This document shows, piece after piece, positions 40,575 through 49,519 of a stretch of DNA of 64,000 nt. How positions within the stretch are numbered: the stretch's first letter is position 1; each line of letters starts with the position of its first letter. The position numbers were made by a program, and so were the translations under genes. This DNA comes from Roseateles sp. DAIF2 (GTDB lineage Bacteria > Pseudomonadota > Gammaproteobacteria > Burkholderiales > Burkholderiaceae_C): assembly GCF_015624425.1 (NCBI RefSeq), contig NZ_CP049919.1:3968001-4032000 (forward strand). The letters run 5' to 3'. The notes under the pieces are model-generated. The model saw only the letters and a program-made list of their open reading frames with translations. It did no database searches and had not been told where the DNA came from.

Positions 40575-40881
40575 GGGTTGAACTCAAGCTATCGACCGCA
40601 GGCCGGTAGCGGGCATTCTGAGCAGACCACGGTGGACGCGCATTGGCCGAAGGTCACGCGAGGCCCCACAAGGATCGAGGCTGCGCGCGGGGGCGCTTAC
40701 TCCAACTGCATGGCCGCATTTGCCAGAGAAAGCTTGTTCGGTTCAAGCATCGGCCAGAGCGATAGGCTCAACGACCTCGGTTGGAACAGTCACCGGGCGA
40801 TGGGTTCAACCACTGCTGTCGACAGCACAACCAAATCCGGTTGCCAGAATCTGGGCGTCGCGTTTCAGCCCTTGCAGGCTT
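40575..40881. other. Gene-free stretch in the low-G+C patch
   Basis: No frame here has a convincing start, ribosome site or protein character on either strand. The sequence is mixed in composition and shows no strong hairpin, direct repeat or tRNA end. It may be a remnant left by insertion or deletion and probably holds the promoter of the L,D-transpeptidase-like gene. Confidence 0.4.
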
Positions 40882-41466
40882 CTAGTGGATCTTGAAGATC
40901 AGATACCTGGCGGTCTCCACGAGATAAATCTCTGCGAAATTTCCCAAGACAGTCTTCGACCTCACTTCGCTGAGCCAGCGTTCAATGATGGCGTCGTCCT
41001 CTAGCGTCACCTCGCCCGCTACGGCTACCAGGAGGATGCGAACGTCGGAATACGACTTGGTGTGCTTCGTCCTTATCGCGTCGATGATCGGCTGAGGAAA
41101 TGTCTCGATCTGCCGACACTCCTCCAGCCGCATCTCCGCATTCATTCGGCCATCTGCGATCGCATGCCGCACCTTGTGCGCGTCTTCAGCAAGAGCCTGA
41201 ACGACCTCAAGAGTGCATTCAACCCGCCGTCCTTCAACCTCGTATGAGACCTTCGCGTCAAAGCCATGGGCTTCCCCTCCTAACTTGAGGATGCCATCAA
41301 GTGGAACCGCTTTGCGACGCAGGTAAGCACGGATAGGAACATGCTCCTCGCGCACGGCCTTGTCGCTCCGTTGCCTGTGCTTCAAGGCATCCACGAACCT
41401 CTGCAGGTCGTTGGCAAGCCGTTCCGAGTAAGCACCGAATTGGTCGAGAAACTCCTGAACTGTCAC
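40882..41466 (-). CDS. Protein of unknown function in the low-G+C patch
   Basis: A 194-residue soluble protein starting at GTG. Hand counts of two 60-base rows inside it or at its edge give 52-53% G+C, well below the usual 70%. The N-terminal third is helical and basic (YSERLANDLQRFVDALKHRQRS). In the middle, GFDAKVSYEVEGRRVECTLEV is a beta-hairpin followed by LAEDAHKVRHAI; this layout loosely recalls restriction-endonuclease-like folds, but no full PD-(D/E)xK motif is seen. There is no signal peptide. I do not recognise the family. It lies alone, with 307 and 140 gene-free bases on its sides. Confidence 0.65.
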   Translation of the reverse strand: MTVQEFLDQFGAYSERLANDLQRFVDALKHRQRSDKAVREEHVPIRAYLRRKAVPLDGILKLGGEAHGFDAKVSYEVEGRRVECTLEVVQALAEDAHKVRHAIADGRMNAEMRLEECRQIETFPQPIIDAIRTKHTKSYSDVRILLVAVAGEVTLEDDAIIERWLSEVRSKTVLGNFAEIYLVETARYLIFKIH

Positions 41467-41606
41467 GATTCGCTTTCGTTCGACGTCCTAGCGACAGATT
41501 CATCGCTACGGCAGGCAAAGTGACAGGCCGTCACCAACTCGAAGAGTGACTATCGCAACTGGCCGAGAACGGCGAAACGCAACCAGTCCCGATACACCCT
41601 GCTCGC

Positions 41607-42893
41607 TCATGCCAACGCCTGCTCGAAATCCCCGATCAGATCCTGCGCCTCCTCCAGCCCGACCGAGAGCCGAATCATGCCGTCGGCGATGCCCATCTCG
41701 GCGCGCACCGCAGCGCCGGCTTCCCAGAAGATGGTGGGCGCGACCGGGATGATCAGGCTTCGAGTGTCGCCCAGGCCGGTGGCCTTGACCGGCAGGCGCA
41801 GGCGGTCGAGCACCGCGACCAGGCTCGCGGGATCGCGCAGCTCGAAGCTCAGCAGCCAGGACGAGGCCTTGAACAGCCGGCCGGCCAGTTCATGCTGCGG
41901 GTGGGACTTCAGGCCCGGGTAGAACACCGCGCCGATCTTCGGGTGCGCCTGCAGCCAGCGCGCCAGGGTCAGCGCGGTGGCGCTGCTGCGCTGCACGCGC
42001 AGCGCCAGGGTCTCGGCGCCGACGCTGATGCGGTGCGCGGCGTCCGAGGCCAGGGTGCCGCCCATGTCGCGCAGGCCCTTCTTACGGATCTGCTGCAGCC
42101 CCCATTGGCGTGCATCGCCCTTGCGGTAGGCCGGGAAGATGTTCGGATAGCTCGACCAGTCGAACAGGCCGGTGTCGGTGACCGCGCCGCCCAGCGCGTC
42201 GCCATGGCCGGCGATGGTCTTGGTCAGCGAGTTGATCACCAGGCTGGCGCCGACGCTGCGCGGCTGGAACAGGGCCGGCGAGGTGATGGTGTTGTCGACC
42301 ACATAGACGATGCCGCGCGCGCGGCACAGCGCGCCAATCGCCTCCAGGTCCGGCACCTGGGTGCCGGGGTTGGCGATGGTCTCGACGAAGACCAGCCGCG
42401 TCTCGGGCCGCAGCGCGGCTTCGACCGCGGCGGCCGAGCCGGCGTCGACCTTGCTGACCGCGATGCCCAGGCCCTCCAGGCTGTCCAGCAGGCTGTTGGT
42501 ATTGCCGAACACATAGCGGCTGGAGACGATATGGTCGCCGGCGCGCAGCAGGGTCAGCAGGGTGGCGGTGATCGCGGCCATGCCGGTGGCGAAGCTGATC
42601 GTGCCCAGGCCCTGCTCCAGCGCGGTGATCTTGGCCTCCAGCGCCGCGGTGGTCGGCGTGCCCTGGCGCGCGTAGTTGAAGCCGCCCTTCAGGCTGCCCT
42701 GGAACACGCCGATCAGGTCCTCGACCCGCTCGAAGCCGTATTGCACCGAGGTATGGATCGGCTTGTGGATGCCGCCATGCTCGACGCCGGCGCGGCGGTC
42801 GGCATGCAGGGTGTCGGTGCTGAGCCGTGAGGCCTGGCGGATCGGGGCCTCCTGGCTGCGGTCCTGGTCGTCGTTCGGGGTCGTTGTCGTCAT
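41607..42893 (-). CDS. Cystathionine gamma-synthase-family PLP enzyme
   Basis: A 428-residue member of the Cys/Met metabolism PLP family. The PLP lysine lies in SLTKTIAGHGDALGG, the cofactor Asp in VYVVDNTITSPALFQP, and the substrate Arg in the C-terminal LGDTRSLIIP. The N-terminal SVQYGFERVEDL and NYARQGTPTTAALE are also typical. It could be a cystathionine gamma-synthase, O-acetylhomoserine sulfhydrylase or gamma-lyase; sequence alone does not decide. It is divergent from the D-lactate dehydrogenase gene over 40 bases. The chosen start (MTTTTPNDDQ) removes an 82-residue extension that overlaps that gene. Confidence 0.9.
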   Translation of the reverse strand: MTTTTPNDDQDRSQEAPIRQASRLSTDTLHADRRAGVEHGGIHKPIHTSVQYGFERVEDLIGVFQGSLKGGFNYARQGTPTTAALEAKITALEQGLGTISFATGMAAITATLLTLLRAGDHIVSSRYVFGNTNSLLDSLEGLGIAVSKVDAGSAAAVEAALRPETRLVFVETIANPGTQVPDLEAIGALCRARGIVYVVDNTITSPALFQPRSVGASLVINSLTKTIAGHGDALGGAVTDTGLFDWSSYPNIFPAYRKGDARQWGLQQIRKKGLRDMGGTLASDAAHRISVGAETLALRVQRSSATALTLARWLQAHPKIGAVFYPGLKSHPQHELAGRLFKASSWLLSFELRDPASLVAVLDRLRLPVKATGLGDTRSLIIPVAPTIFWEAGAAVRAEMGIADGMIRLSVGLEEAQDLIGDFEQALA

Positions 42894-42933
42894 CGTGGCA
42901 GGATAGCAGCCGGTCAGCACCTCAAGGTCACCC

Positions 42934-43932
42934 ATGAAAACCGCCATCTTCAGCGCCCGCCGATACGACCAGGCCTTGCTCGCCCGGGCCAACCAGGCCG
43001 CCGGCCATGAGCTGCTGTTCATCCAGGACCGGCTGAGCGCGGAGACCGCGCGCCTGGCCGATGGCTGCCCGGCCGTCTGCGTGTTCGTCAACGACCGGGT
43101 CGATGCCGAGGTGCTGCGACTGCTGGCCCGCCAGGGCACGCGCCTGGTCGCGACCCGCTCGACCGGCTACAACCATGTGGATGCGGCCGCGGCGCGCGAG
43201 CTGGGCATCGAGGTGGTGCGCGTGACCGACTACTCGCCGCATTCGGTGGCCGAGTTCGCGGTGGGCCTGCTGCTGGCGGTGAACCGCAAGATCGCGCGCG
43301 CCAGCATGCGCACCCGCGAGGGCAACTTCGAGCTTGAGGGCCTGATGGGCTTCGACCTGCATGGCAAGACGGTCGGCGTGATCGGCACCGGCAAGATCGG
43401 CCTGATCTTCGCCCGCATCCTGCGCGGCTTCGGCTGCGAGCTGCTGGGCCATGACCCGCAGCGCGCCCCGTCCTTCGAGCAGCTGGGCGGGCGCTATGTC
43501 GACGACATGCCGGCGCTGATGGGCGACTGCGACGTGGTCTCGCTGCACTGCCCGCTGAACGCGGCGACCCACCATATCGTCAACGCCGACTCGCTGGCCC
43601 GGATCAAGCGCGGCGCCATCCTGGTCAACACCAGCCGCGGCGGCCTGGTCGACACCGAGGCGGCCACCGCGGCGCTGAAGAGCGGCCAGCTCGGCGGCCT
43701 GGCGATCGATGTCTACGAGCAGGAGGCCAGCCTGTTCTTCCAGGACCTGTCCTCCACCGTCATCACCGACGACGTGATCCAGCGCCTGGTCTCCTTCCCG
43801 AACGTGATCCTCACCGGCCACCAGGCCTTCTTCACGGTCGAGGCGATCGGCCAGATCATGGCCACCACGATCGAGAGCCTCACGGCCTTCGAGCAGGGCC
43901 GGCCCCTGCAGCACCGAATCCCGACAAACTGA
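42934..43932 (+). CDS. ldhA: D-lactate dehydrogenase (2-hydroxyacid dehydrogenase)
   Basis: A 332-residue NAD-dependent enzyme of the LdhA type that reduces pyruvate to D-lactate. Motifs: TRSTGYNHVD, the nucleotide-binding loop VIGTGKIGLIFARI, the catalytic Arg in NTSRGGLVDT, the Glu in DVYEQEASLFF and the catalytic His in LTGHQAFFT. The FFQDLSS insertion and FFT end are typical of fermentative LdhA rather than other family members. The lactate oxidase-type gene 1.4 kb downstream handles the L-isomer, so lactate is a theme of this region. Confidence 0.92.
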   Translation: MKTAIFSARRYDQALLARANQAAGHELLFIQDRLSAETARLADGCPAVCVFVNDRVDAEVLRLLARQGTRLVATRSTGYNHVDAAAARELGIEVVRVTDYSPHSVAEFAVGLLLAVNRKIARASMRTREGNFELEGLMGFDLHGKTVGVIGTGKIGLIFARILRGFGCELLGHDPQRAPSFEQLGGRYVDDMPALMGDCDVVSLHCPLNAATHHIVNADSLARIKRGAILVNTSRGGLVDTEAATAALKSGQLGGLAIDVYEQEASLFFQDLSSTVITDDVIQRLVSFPNVILTGHQAFFTVEAIGQIMATTIESLTAFEQGRPLQHRIPTN

Positions 43933-43941
43933 GCACGCCGC

Positions 43942-44328
43942 TCAGCGCCGCGTCGGCAGGCTCCACAGCCAGGCCGCCACGCCGGCGCAGCAGGCCGCCG
44001 GCAGCCAGCACCAGGCCAGCGGCAGCTTGTAGCCGGCCCACAGTGAGCTGGCCGCCATCATCACGCTGGCGATCTGCTTGGCGCGCAGCGGCACCGCGCG
44101 GGTGGCGCGCCAGTCGCGGATCATCGGCCCCAGACGCGGGTGGTTCAGCAGCCAGGCCTCGCAGCGCGCGCTGCCCTTGGAGAAGCAGAAGGCCGCCAGC
44201 AGCACGAAGGGCGTGGTGGGCAGCAGCGGCAGGAAGATGCCGATCACGCCCAGCAGCAGGCTCGCGAACCCCGCCAGCAGCCAGAGCAGGCGCAGCAGCG
44301 ACTGGGTCATCGGCGGGTCCTGCGGCAT
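43942..44328 (-). CDS. YbaN (DUF454) inner membrane protein
   Basis: A 128-residue membrane protein of the DUF454/YbaN family. The hallmark is the first hydrophobic block with LGVIGIFLPLLPTTPFVLLAAFCFSK, followed by NHPRLGPMIRDWR and two further membrane segments at the end. A start at 44310 (MTQSLL) is nearly as good. Function of the family is unknown. It is convergent with ldhA (9 bases) and divergent from a LysR gene. Confidence 0.88.
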   Translation of the reverse strand: MPQDPPMTQSLLRLLWLLAGFASLLLGVIGIFLPLLPTTPFVLLAAFCFSKGSARCEAWLLNHPRLGPMIRDWRATRAVPLRAKQIASVMMAASSLWAGYKLPLAWCWLPAACCAGVAAWLWSLPTRR

Positions 44329-44367
44329 GCTGCTTTTTCCATCGTCGGCAGTGTATACAGTGCGGGC

Positions 44368-45294
44368 ATGAACGGTTCGACGCCCTCGCCCCTGCTGCCG
44401 CCCGGCCTGCGCCTGCCCTCGATCGACGCGCTGCTGGCCTTCGAGGCCGCGGCGCGCCTGGCCAGCCTGGAGCGCGCGGCCGAGGAGCTGCACATCAGCG
44501 CCAGCGCGGTCGGCAAGCGCATCGCCGGGCTGGAGGAGCTGCTGGGCGCGCCGCTGCTGACGCGCTCGGCCAAGCCGCTGGCGCTGACCGCGGCCGGCAA
44601 GGAATACCTGCAGCAGATCGGGGGCGTGCTGGCCGCGCTGGCGGCGATGCCGCAGCACCGCCGCGCCGCGCAGACCCGGCCGCGGCTGCGCATCAGCTGC
44701 CCGCCGACCTTCGCGCGCCAGATCCTGGTGCCGGCCCTGCCGGACTTCGGCGCCCGGCATCCGGAGATCGAACTGGAACTGGTGCTGAGCATCCCCTTCC
44801 TGGACGAGCGCGCGCCGGAGGCCGAGCTGGAGATCCGCAACCAGGCGCTCGAGCAGGAGGGCCAGGTCTTGCTGCACGACCGGGTCACGCCGATGGCCGC
44901 ACCCGCCCTGCTGCAGCGCCTGCCGCCGCTGGACCGGCCGGCCGCGCTGCGTGCCGCGCCGCTGCTGCGCACGCCGCTGCAGCCCTGGGCGCCCTGGCTG
45001 CGCCAGGCCGGGCTGGACTGGCCGGAGCCGGACCGGGGCACGCGCTTCGTCGACCTGGGCCTGACCCTGGAGGCTGCGGCCTGCGGCCAGGGCGTGGCGC
45101 TGGCGCGGCCCAGCCTGGCCCTGCCCTATCTGCGGCGCGGCGATCTGCGCCTGCTGTTCCCCGGCCTGGGCGTGCCGGCGGCCCAACCCTACGGCCTGCT
45201 GCAGCATGACGACGGCGCGCCGGCCGAGGCCTTCGCGGCCTGGCTGTTCGCGCATTGCCGCGCGCTGGAGGAAGAAGTTTCCGCCCTGGCCTGA
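44368..45294 (+). CDS. LysR-family transcriptional regulator, GcvA-like
   Basis: A 308-residue regulator. The HTH lies at about residues 15-75 (LPSIDALLAFEAAARLASLERAAEEL, then SASAVGKRIAGLEELLG); LPSIDALLAFEAAAR with a Pro-rich lead is typical of the GcvA branch. The effector domain ends with AAACGQGVALARPSLALPYL. It is 70 bases upstream of lldD in the same direction and divergent from ybaN. Control of lldD is plausible but not shown. The palindromic gtatac lies 13 bases upstream of its start. Confidence 0.9.
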   Translation: MNGSTPSPLLPPGLRLPSIDALLAFEAAARLASLERAAEELHISASAVGKRIAGLEELLGAPLLTRSAKPLALTAAGKEYLQQIGGVLAALAAMPQHRRAAQTRPRLRISCPPTFARQILVPALPDFGARHPEIELELVLSIPFLDERAPEAELEIRNQALEQEGQVLLHDRVTPMAAPALLQRLPPLDRPAALRAAPLLRTPLQPWAPWLRQAGLDWPEPDRGTRFVDLGLTLEAAACGQGVALARPSLALPYLRRGDLRLLFPGLGVPAAQPYGLLQHDDGAPAEAFAAWLFAHCRALEEEVSALA

Positions 45295-45364
45295 AGAACT
45301 TTCCGCCACGCCCGGCGACCCCGCCGCTAGCATGGCCGCCATCGACCCTCAGGAGCCCGAGTCC

Positions 45365-46516
45365 ATGCCCGTGATCACCAATATCGAAGACCTGCGCGTG
45401 CTGGCCAAGCGGCGCGTGCCGCGCATGTTCTACGACTATGCCGATTCGGGCAGTTGGACCGAGAGCACCTACCGCGCCAACGAGAGCGATTTCCAGCGCA
45501 TCAAGCTGCGCCAGCGCGTCGCGGTGAACATGGAGAACCGCAGCACCGCGGCGGCGATGGTCGGCGTCGACGTGAAGATGCCGGTGGCGATCGCGCCGAC
45601 CGGGCTCACCGGCATGCAGCATGCCGACGGCGAGATCCTGGCGGCGCAGGCGGCCGAGGCCTTCGGCATCCCCTTCACCCTGTCGACGATGAGCATCTGC
45701 TCGATCGAGGATGTCGCGGCCCACACCACCCGGCCCTTCTGGTTCCAGCTCTATGTGATGCGTGACCGGGATTTCATCGAGCGCCTGATCGACCGCGCCA
45801 AGGCCGCCAACTGCGGCGCCCTGGTTCTGACCCTGGACCTGCAGATCCTCGGCCAGCGCCACAAGGACCTGAAGAACGGCCTCTCCGCACCGCCCAAGCT
45901 GACCCTGCCGAACCTGATCAATATGGCGACCAAGCCGCGCTGGTGCCTAGGCATGCTGGGCACCTCGCGGCGCCAGTTCGGCAATATCGTCGGCCATGTG
46001 AAGGGCGTCGAGAACATGGGCTCGCTGTCCGAATGGACCGCCAAGCAGTTCGACCCGCAGCTGAACTGGGGCGATGTGGAATGGATCAAGAAGCGCTGGG
46101 GCGGCAAGCTGATCCTGAAGGGCATCCAGGATGTCGAGGATGCGCGGCTCGCGGCCGATTCCGGCGCCGATGCGCTGATCGTCAGCAACCACGGCGGCCG
46201 CCAGCTCGACGGCGCCGAGTCCAGCATCCATGCGCTGCCGCGCATCGTCGAGGCGGTCGGCTCGGCGATCGAGGTGCATATGGACGGCGGCGTGCGCTCC
46301 GGCCAGGACGTGCTGAAGGCCTGGGCCCTGGGCGCCAAGGGCTGCTATATCGGCCGCTCGATGCTGTACGGCCTGGGCGCCATGGGCCGCGAGGGCGTGG
46401 CCAAGGCGCTGGAGATCATCCACAAGGAACTGGACCTGACAATGGCCTTCTGCGGCCACACGCAATTGCGCAATGTCGACCGCAGCATCCTGCTGCCGGG
46501 CACCTTCCCGACCTGA
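45365..46516 (+). CDS. lldD: FMN-dependent L-lactate dehydrogenase / alpha-hydroxy-acid oxidase
   Basis: A 383-residue FMN enzyme. Seen are FYDYADSGSWTEST, ATGLTGMQ-like flavin contact (APTGLTGMQ), FWFQLYVM, LTLDLQILGQRHKD, the flavin Lys in LILKGIQ and the catalytic SNHGGRQLDGA with His and Arg. It oxidises L-lactate to pyruvate, passing electrons to quinone if membrane-linked. Start at 45365 follows aggag; an ATG 33 bases upstream is in frame without a ribosome site. It is convergent with a GntR regulator 3 bases away. Confidence 0.92.
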   Translation: MPVITNIEDLRVLAKRRVPRMFYDYADSGSWTESTYRANESDFQRIKLRQRVAVNMENRSTAAAMVGVDVKMPVAIAPTGLTGMQHADGEILAAQAAEAFGIPFTLSTMSICSIEDVAAHTTRPFWFQLYVMRDRDFIERLIDRAKAANCGALVLTLDLQILGQRHKDLKNGLSAPPKLTLPNLINMATKPRWCLGMLGTSRRQFGNIVGHVKGVENMGSLSEWTAKQFDPQLNWGDVEWIKKRWGGKLILKGIQDVEDARLAADSGADALIVSNHGGRQLDGAESSIHALPRIVEAVGSAIEVHMDGGVRSGQDVLKAWALGAKGCYIGRSMLYGLGAMGREGVAKALEIIHKELDLTMAFCGHTQLRNVDRSILLPGTFPT

Positions 46517-46519
46517 GGC

Positions 46520-47260
46520 TCAGGCCGCGGCCGGCGGCATCGCCGGCTTGGCGCGCAAGACCTGGATCTCGAAGCGGTAGCGGTCGGCGCGATACAGGCT
46601 CTTGGCGTACTCGACGATCTCGCCGCTGGCGCTGACCGACAGGCGCTCGATCAGCAGCGAGGGCGAATACGGCGGCACGTCCAGCGCCTGGGCCTCCTCC
46701 TCGCTCAGCACGGTGGCCTGGATCTGCTGGCTGGCCGAGCGGATCTGCAGGCCGAACTGGCGCTCCAGCAGCTCGTACAGCGAGCCGCGTGCCAGGTCTT
46801 GCGGCTCCAGGCCCGGCAGCAGGGCCTGGCTCAGGTAGACGGTCTCCAGCGCCATCGGCTCGCCATTGGCCATGCGCAGGCGCTTGAGCTCCAGCACCGG
46901 CGAGCCGGGCACGATCTTCAGGCGCTGGGCCAGCTTGGCGCCGGCCGCGATGCGGCGGCTGGACAGCAGCTCGCTGGACGGGGTCAGGCCGCGCTCCTGC
47001 ATCTCCTCGGAGAAGGACAGCAGCTGCGGCTGCTTCAGCACCGGCTGGCCGGAGACGAAGGTGCCGGCGCCCTGCTTGCGCTCCAGCAGGCCTTCTACTT
47101 CCAGCTCGCGCAGGGTGCGGCGCAGGGTCTCGCGCGCCACCTCGAAACGCTCGCTGAGCTCGCGTTCCGGCGGCAGGCGTCCGCCCTCGCCATTGGCCTC
47201 GATCATGGCCAGCAGCTGCTGCTTGAGCTGCTGGCGCTTGTGGATTCGGTCTGTCGCCAT
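46520..47260 (-). CDS. GntR-family regulator with UTRA domain
   Basis: A 246-residue regulator. A GntR winged helix spans about residues 10-75 (LPPERELSERFEVARETLRRTLRELEVEGLLERKQGAGTFV without a gap), and a UTRA ligand domain of the HutC type follows (LLSSRRIAAGAKLAQ, LETVYLSQALLPG). UTRA domains bind small acids or sugars. It lies 57 bases after paaZ on the same strand and convergent with lldD; either neighbour or a distant operon could be the target. A tctagacca half-site lies 46 bases upstream. Confidence 0.9.
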   Translation of the reverse strand: MATDRIHKRQQLKQQLLAMIEANGEGGRLPPERELSERFEVARETLRRTLRELEVEGLLERKQGAGTFVSGQPVLKQPQLLSFSEEMQERGLTPSSELLSSRRIAAGAKLAQRLKIVPGSPVLELKRLRMANGEPMALETVYLSQALLPGLEPQDLARGSLYELLERQFGLQIRSASQQIQATVLSEEEAQALDVPPYSPSLLIERLSVSASGEIVEYAKSLYRADRYRFEIQVLRAKPAMPPAAA

Positions 47261-47305
47261 CGTGGGGCGGCATCATAGCCGCAGCCGCGTGGTTCGCAGA
47301 CCTCT

Positions 47306-47314
47306 TCTAGACCA
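47306..47314. promoter_or_regulatory. Possible GntR/HutC-type operator half-site
   Basis: The sequence tctagacca (reverse complement tggtctaga) resembles half of the TGGTCTAGACCA-like palindromes bound by HutC-type GntR proteins. The other half is degraded (ctctt). It is upstream of the GntR gene, so autoregulation is possible. Confidence 0.3.
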
Positions 47315-47317
47315 ATC

Positions 47318-49384
47318 TCAGGCCGCGGCGGGCGCCGGCAGCTTGGCGACCAGGGTCAGGATGTCGTAGCTGGCGACCAGCTCGCCGCGCTGGTTCATCA
47401 CCTGCACATCCCAGGCCACCACGCCCTGCGGCGGCTGGTCCGGGCGGTTGCCGCGGTCGATGCGGCGTTTGCAGGTCAGGCGCGCCTGGATGGTGTCGCC
47501 GATCGCCACCGGATTGACGAAGCGCAGCGTATCCAGACCATAGTTGGCCAGCACCGGCCCCGGCGCCGGCGAGACGAACAGGCCGGCCGCCGCGCTCAGC
47601 ACGAAGTAGCCATGCGCGATGCGCTGGCCGAACTGCGTGTCCTTGGCCGCGATCTCGTCGAAATGCATGTAGAAGAAATCGCCCGAGATGCCGCCGAAGT
47701 TGACGATGTCGGCCTCGCTGACGGTGCGGCGATGCGTCAGCAGCGAGTCGCCGATCTGGATCTCCTCGAAATGCTTGCGGAAGGGATGGATTGCATCCTC
47801 CTGCACCTTGCCACCGCGCTGGTATTCGCCGGTGATCGCGGTCAGCATCGTCGGCGAGCCCTGCACCGCGCAGCGCTGCAGGTAATGCTTGACCGCACGG
47901 ATGCCGCCCAGTTCCTCGCCGCCGCCGGCGCGGCCCGGGCCGCCATGCTTGAGCGCGGGCATCGGCGAGCCATGGCCGGTGCTTTCCTTGGCCGCGTCGC
48001 GGTCCAGCACCAGCAGGCGGCCGTGGAAGGCGGCCGCGTGATAGACCGCCTCGGCGGCGAGCGCCGGGGTCTTGGTGACGACCGAGCCGACCAGGCTGCC
48101 GCGGCCCTTGGCGGCCAGCGCCAGCGCCTGGTCGAAGTCCTCGTAGGGCATCAGGGTCGAGACCGGGCCGAAGGCCTCCAGCTCATGCACCGCTTCGTTC
48201 GTGAAGGCGTCGCGGCACAGCAGCAGGGTCGGCGCGAAGAAGGCGCCCTCGGCCACGCCCTCGCCCAGCGGCGCGAAGCCGTCGCGCGCGCCGAACACGG
48301 TCTCGTTGCCGGCGCTCAAGGCCGCCAGGCGCGCGGCCACGTCGGCCTGCTGTTCCTTGGAGGCCAGCGCGCCCATGCGCACGCCCTCGATCGCCGGATC
48401 GCCGACCTTGATCTTCGCCAGGCGTTCGCGCAGCATGCTCGCCACCGCGTCGATATGGCGCGCCGGCACGATGGCACGGCGGATGGCCGTGCATTTCTGG
48501 CCGGCCTTGGCACTCATCTCACGCGCCACTTCCTTGACGAAGAGCTCGAACTCGGGATCGCCCGCTTCGACGTCCGGCGCCAGGATCGCGCAGTTCAGGC
48601 TATCGGCCTCGGCATTGAAGGGGATGCTGCGCGCGATGATGTTCTTGTTGACCTTCAGCATCGCCGCGGTGTCGGCCGAGCCGGTGAAGGTCACCACATC
48701 GGTCTCGCTCAGGCGGTCCAGCAGGTCGCCCGAGCTGCCCACCACCAGCTGCAGCGCGCCGGCGGGCAGCAGGCCCGACTCATGCATCAGCCGCACGCAG
48801 GCCTCGGCCACATAGCTGGTGGCGGTGGCCGGCTTGACGATGCAGGGCATGCCCGCCAGGAAGCTGGGCGCGAACTTCTCCAGCATGCCCCACATCGGGA
48901 AATTGAAGGCGTTGATGTGCACCGCGACGCCCCGCTTGGGCACCAGCACATGGGAGCCGAGGAACTGGCCCTCGCGGCCCAGCGCCACCGCCGGGCCCTC
49001 GTGCACCACATTGCTGGAGGGCAGCTCGCGCCGGCCGGTGCTGGCATAGGCGAACAGGGTGCCGGTGCCGCCCTCGATATCGATCCAGTTGTCGGCGCGG
49101 GTGCCGCCGGTATGGGCCGAGATCGCGTAGAGCTGCTCCTTGCGCTCCAGCAGATAGCCGGCCAGCGCCTTCAGGATCGCGGCGCGCTGCTGGAAGCTGA
49201 GCTTGAGCAGCGCCGGCAAGGCCTGACCCCGCGCGAAGGCCAGGCTCTCGCCGAAGTCGATCGCCTCGGCATGGGTCTGGGCGATGACGCGGCCGTTGAT
49301 GGCGCTGTGCAGGGAACGCGCGGCTTGGCGACCGATCCAGCGGTCGGCGATCAGGCTCTGGAGAACGGGGGTATCGGTGGACAC
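47318..49384 (-). CDS. paaZ: Bifunctional oxepin-CoA hydrolase / semialdehyde dehydrogenase PaaZ
   Basis: A 688-residue fusion protein. The N-terminal aldehyde dehydrogenase domain (about 1-520) has catalytic Cys298 in [10 protein letters not shown] and the base Glu259 in NAEADSLN. The C-terminal MaoC-type hydratase domain (about 540-680) contains [20 protein letters not shown] with the Asp/His pair of the hot-dog fold. The hydratase opens oxepin-CoA and the dehydrogenase oxidises the resulting aldehyde to 3-oxo-5,6-dehydrosuberyl-CoA, avoiding a toxic dead-end product. It is the last paa gene of the leftward cluster. Confidence 0.96.
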   Translation of the reverse strand: MSTDTPVLQSLIADRWIGRQAARSLHSAINGRVIAQTHAEAIDFGESLAFARGQALPALLKLSFQQRAAILKALAGYLLERKEQLYAISAHTGGTRADNWIDIEGGTGTLFAYASTGRRELPSSNVVHEGPAVALGREGQFLGSHVLVPKRGVAVHINAFNFPMWGMLEKFAPSFLAGMPCIVKPATATSYVAEACVRLMHESGLLPAGALQLVVGSSGDLLDRLSETDVVTFTGSADTAAMLKVNKNIIARSIPFNAEADSLNCAILAPDVEAGDPEFELFVKEVAREMSAKAGQKCTAIRRAIVPARHIDAVASMLRERLAKIKVGDPAIEGVRMGALASKEQQADVAARLAALSAGNETVFGARDGFAPLGEGVAEGAFFAPTLLLCRDAFTNEAVHELEAFGPVSTLMPYEDFDQALALAAKGRGSLVGSVVTKTPALAAEAVYHAAAFHGRLLVLDRDAAKESTGHGSPMPALKHGGPGRAGGGEELGGIRAVKHYLQRCAVQGSPTMLTAITGEYQRGGKVQEDAIHPFRKHFEEIQIGDSLLTHRRTVSEADIVNFGGISGDFFYMHFDEIAAKDTQFGQRIAHGYFVLSAAAGLFVSPAPGPVLANYGLDTLRFVNPVAIGDTIQARLTCKRRIDRGNRPDQPPQGVVAWDVQVMNQRGELVASYDILTLVAKLPAPAAA

Positions 49385-49426
49385 GGCAGACCTCGACGTA
49401 TCGGCAAAGAAACGGATGAAAGAAAG

Positions 49427-49468
49427 AAAAACCCGCCGCGGCAGCTGTGGTGGATGCGGTGGCGGGTT
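49427..49468 (-). terminator. Intrinsic terminator between the binding-protein gene and paaZ
   Basis: On the minus strand, AACCCGCC and GGCGGGTT pair across a 23-base middle region, and the second arm runs into TTTTTCTTTC. It would end the transcript from the binding-protein gene, so paaZ probably needs its own promoter or readthrough. Confidence 0.7.
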
Positions 49469-49519
49469 GGCGGTGCTAGCGCCGGCCGCGCGCCCTGGCG
49501 GGCTCCGCGGCCTGGCGGT

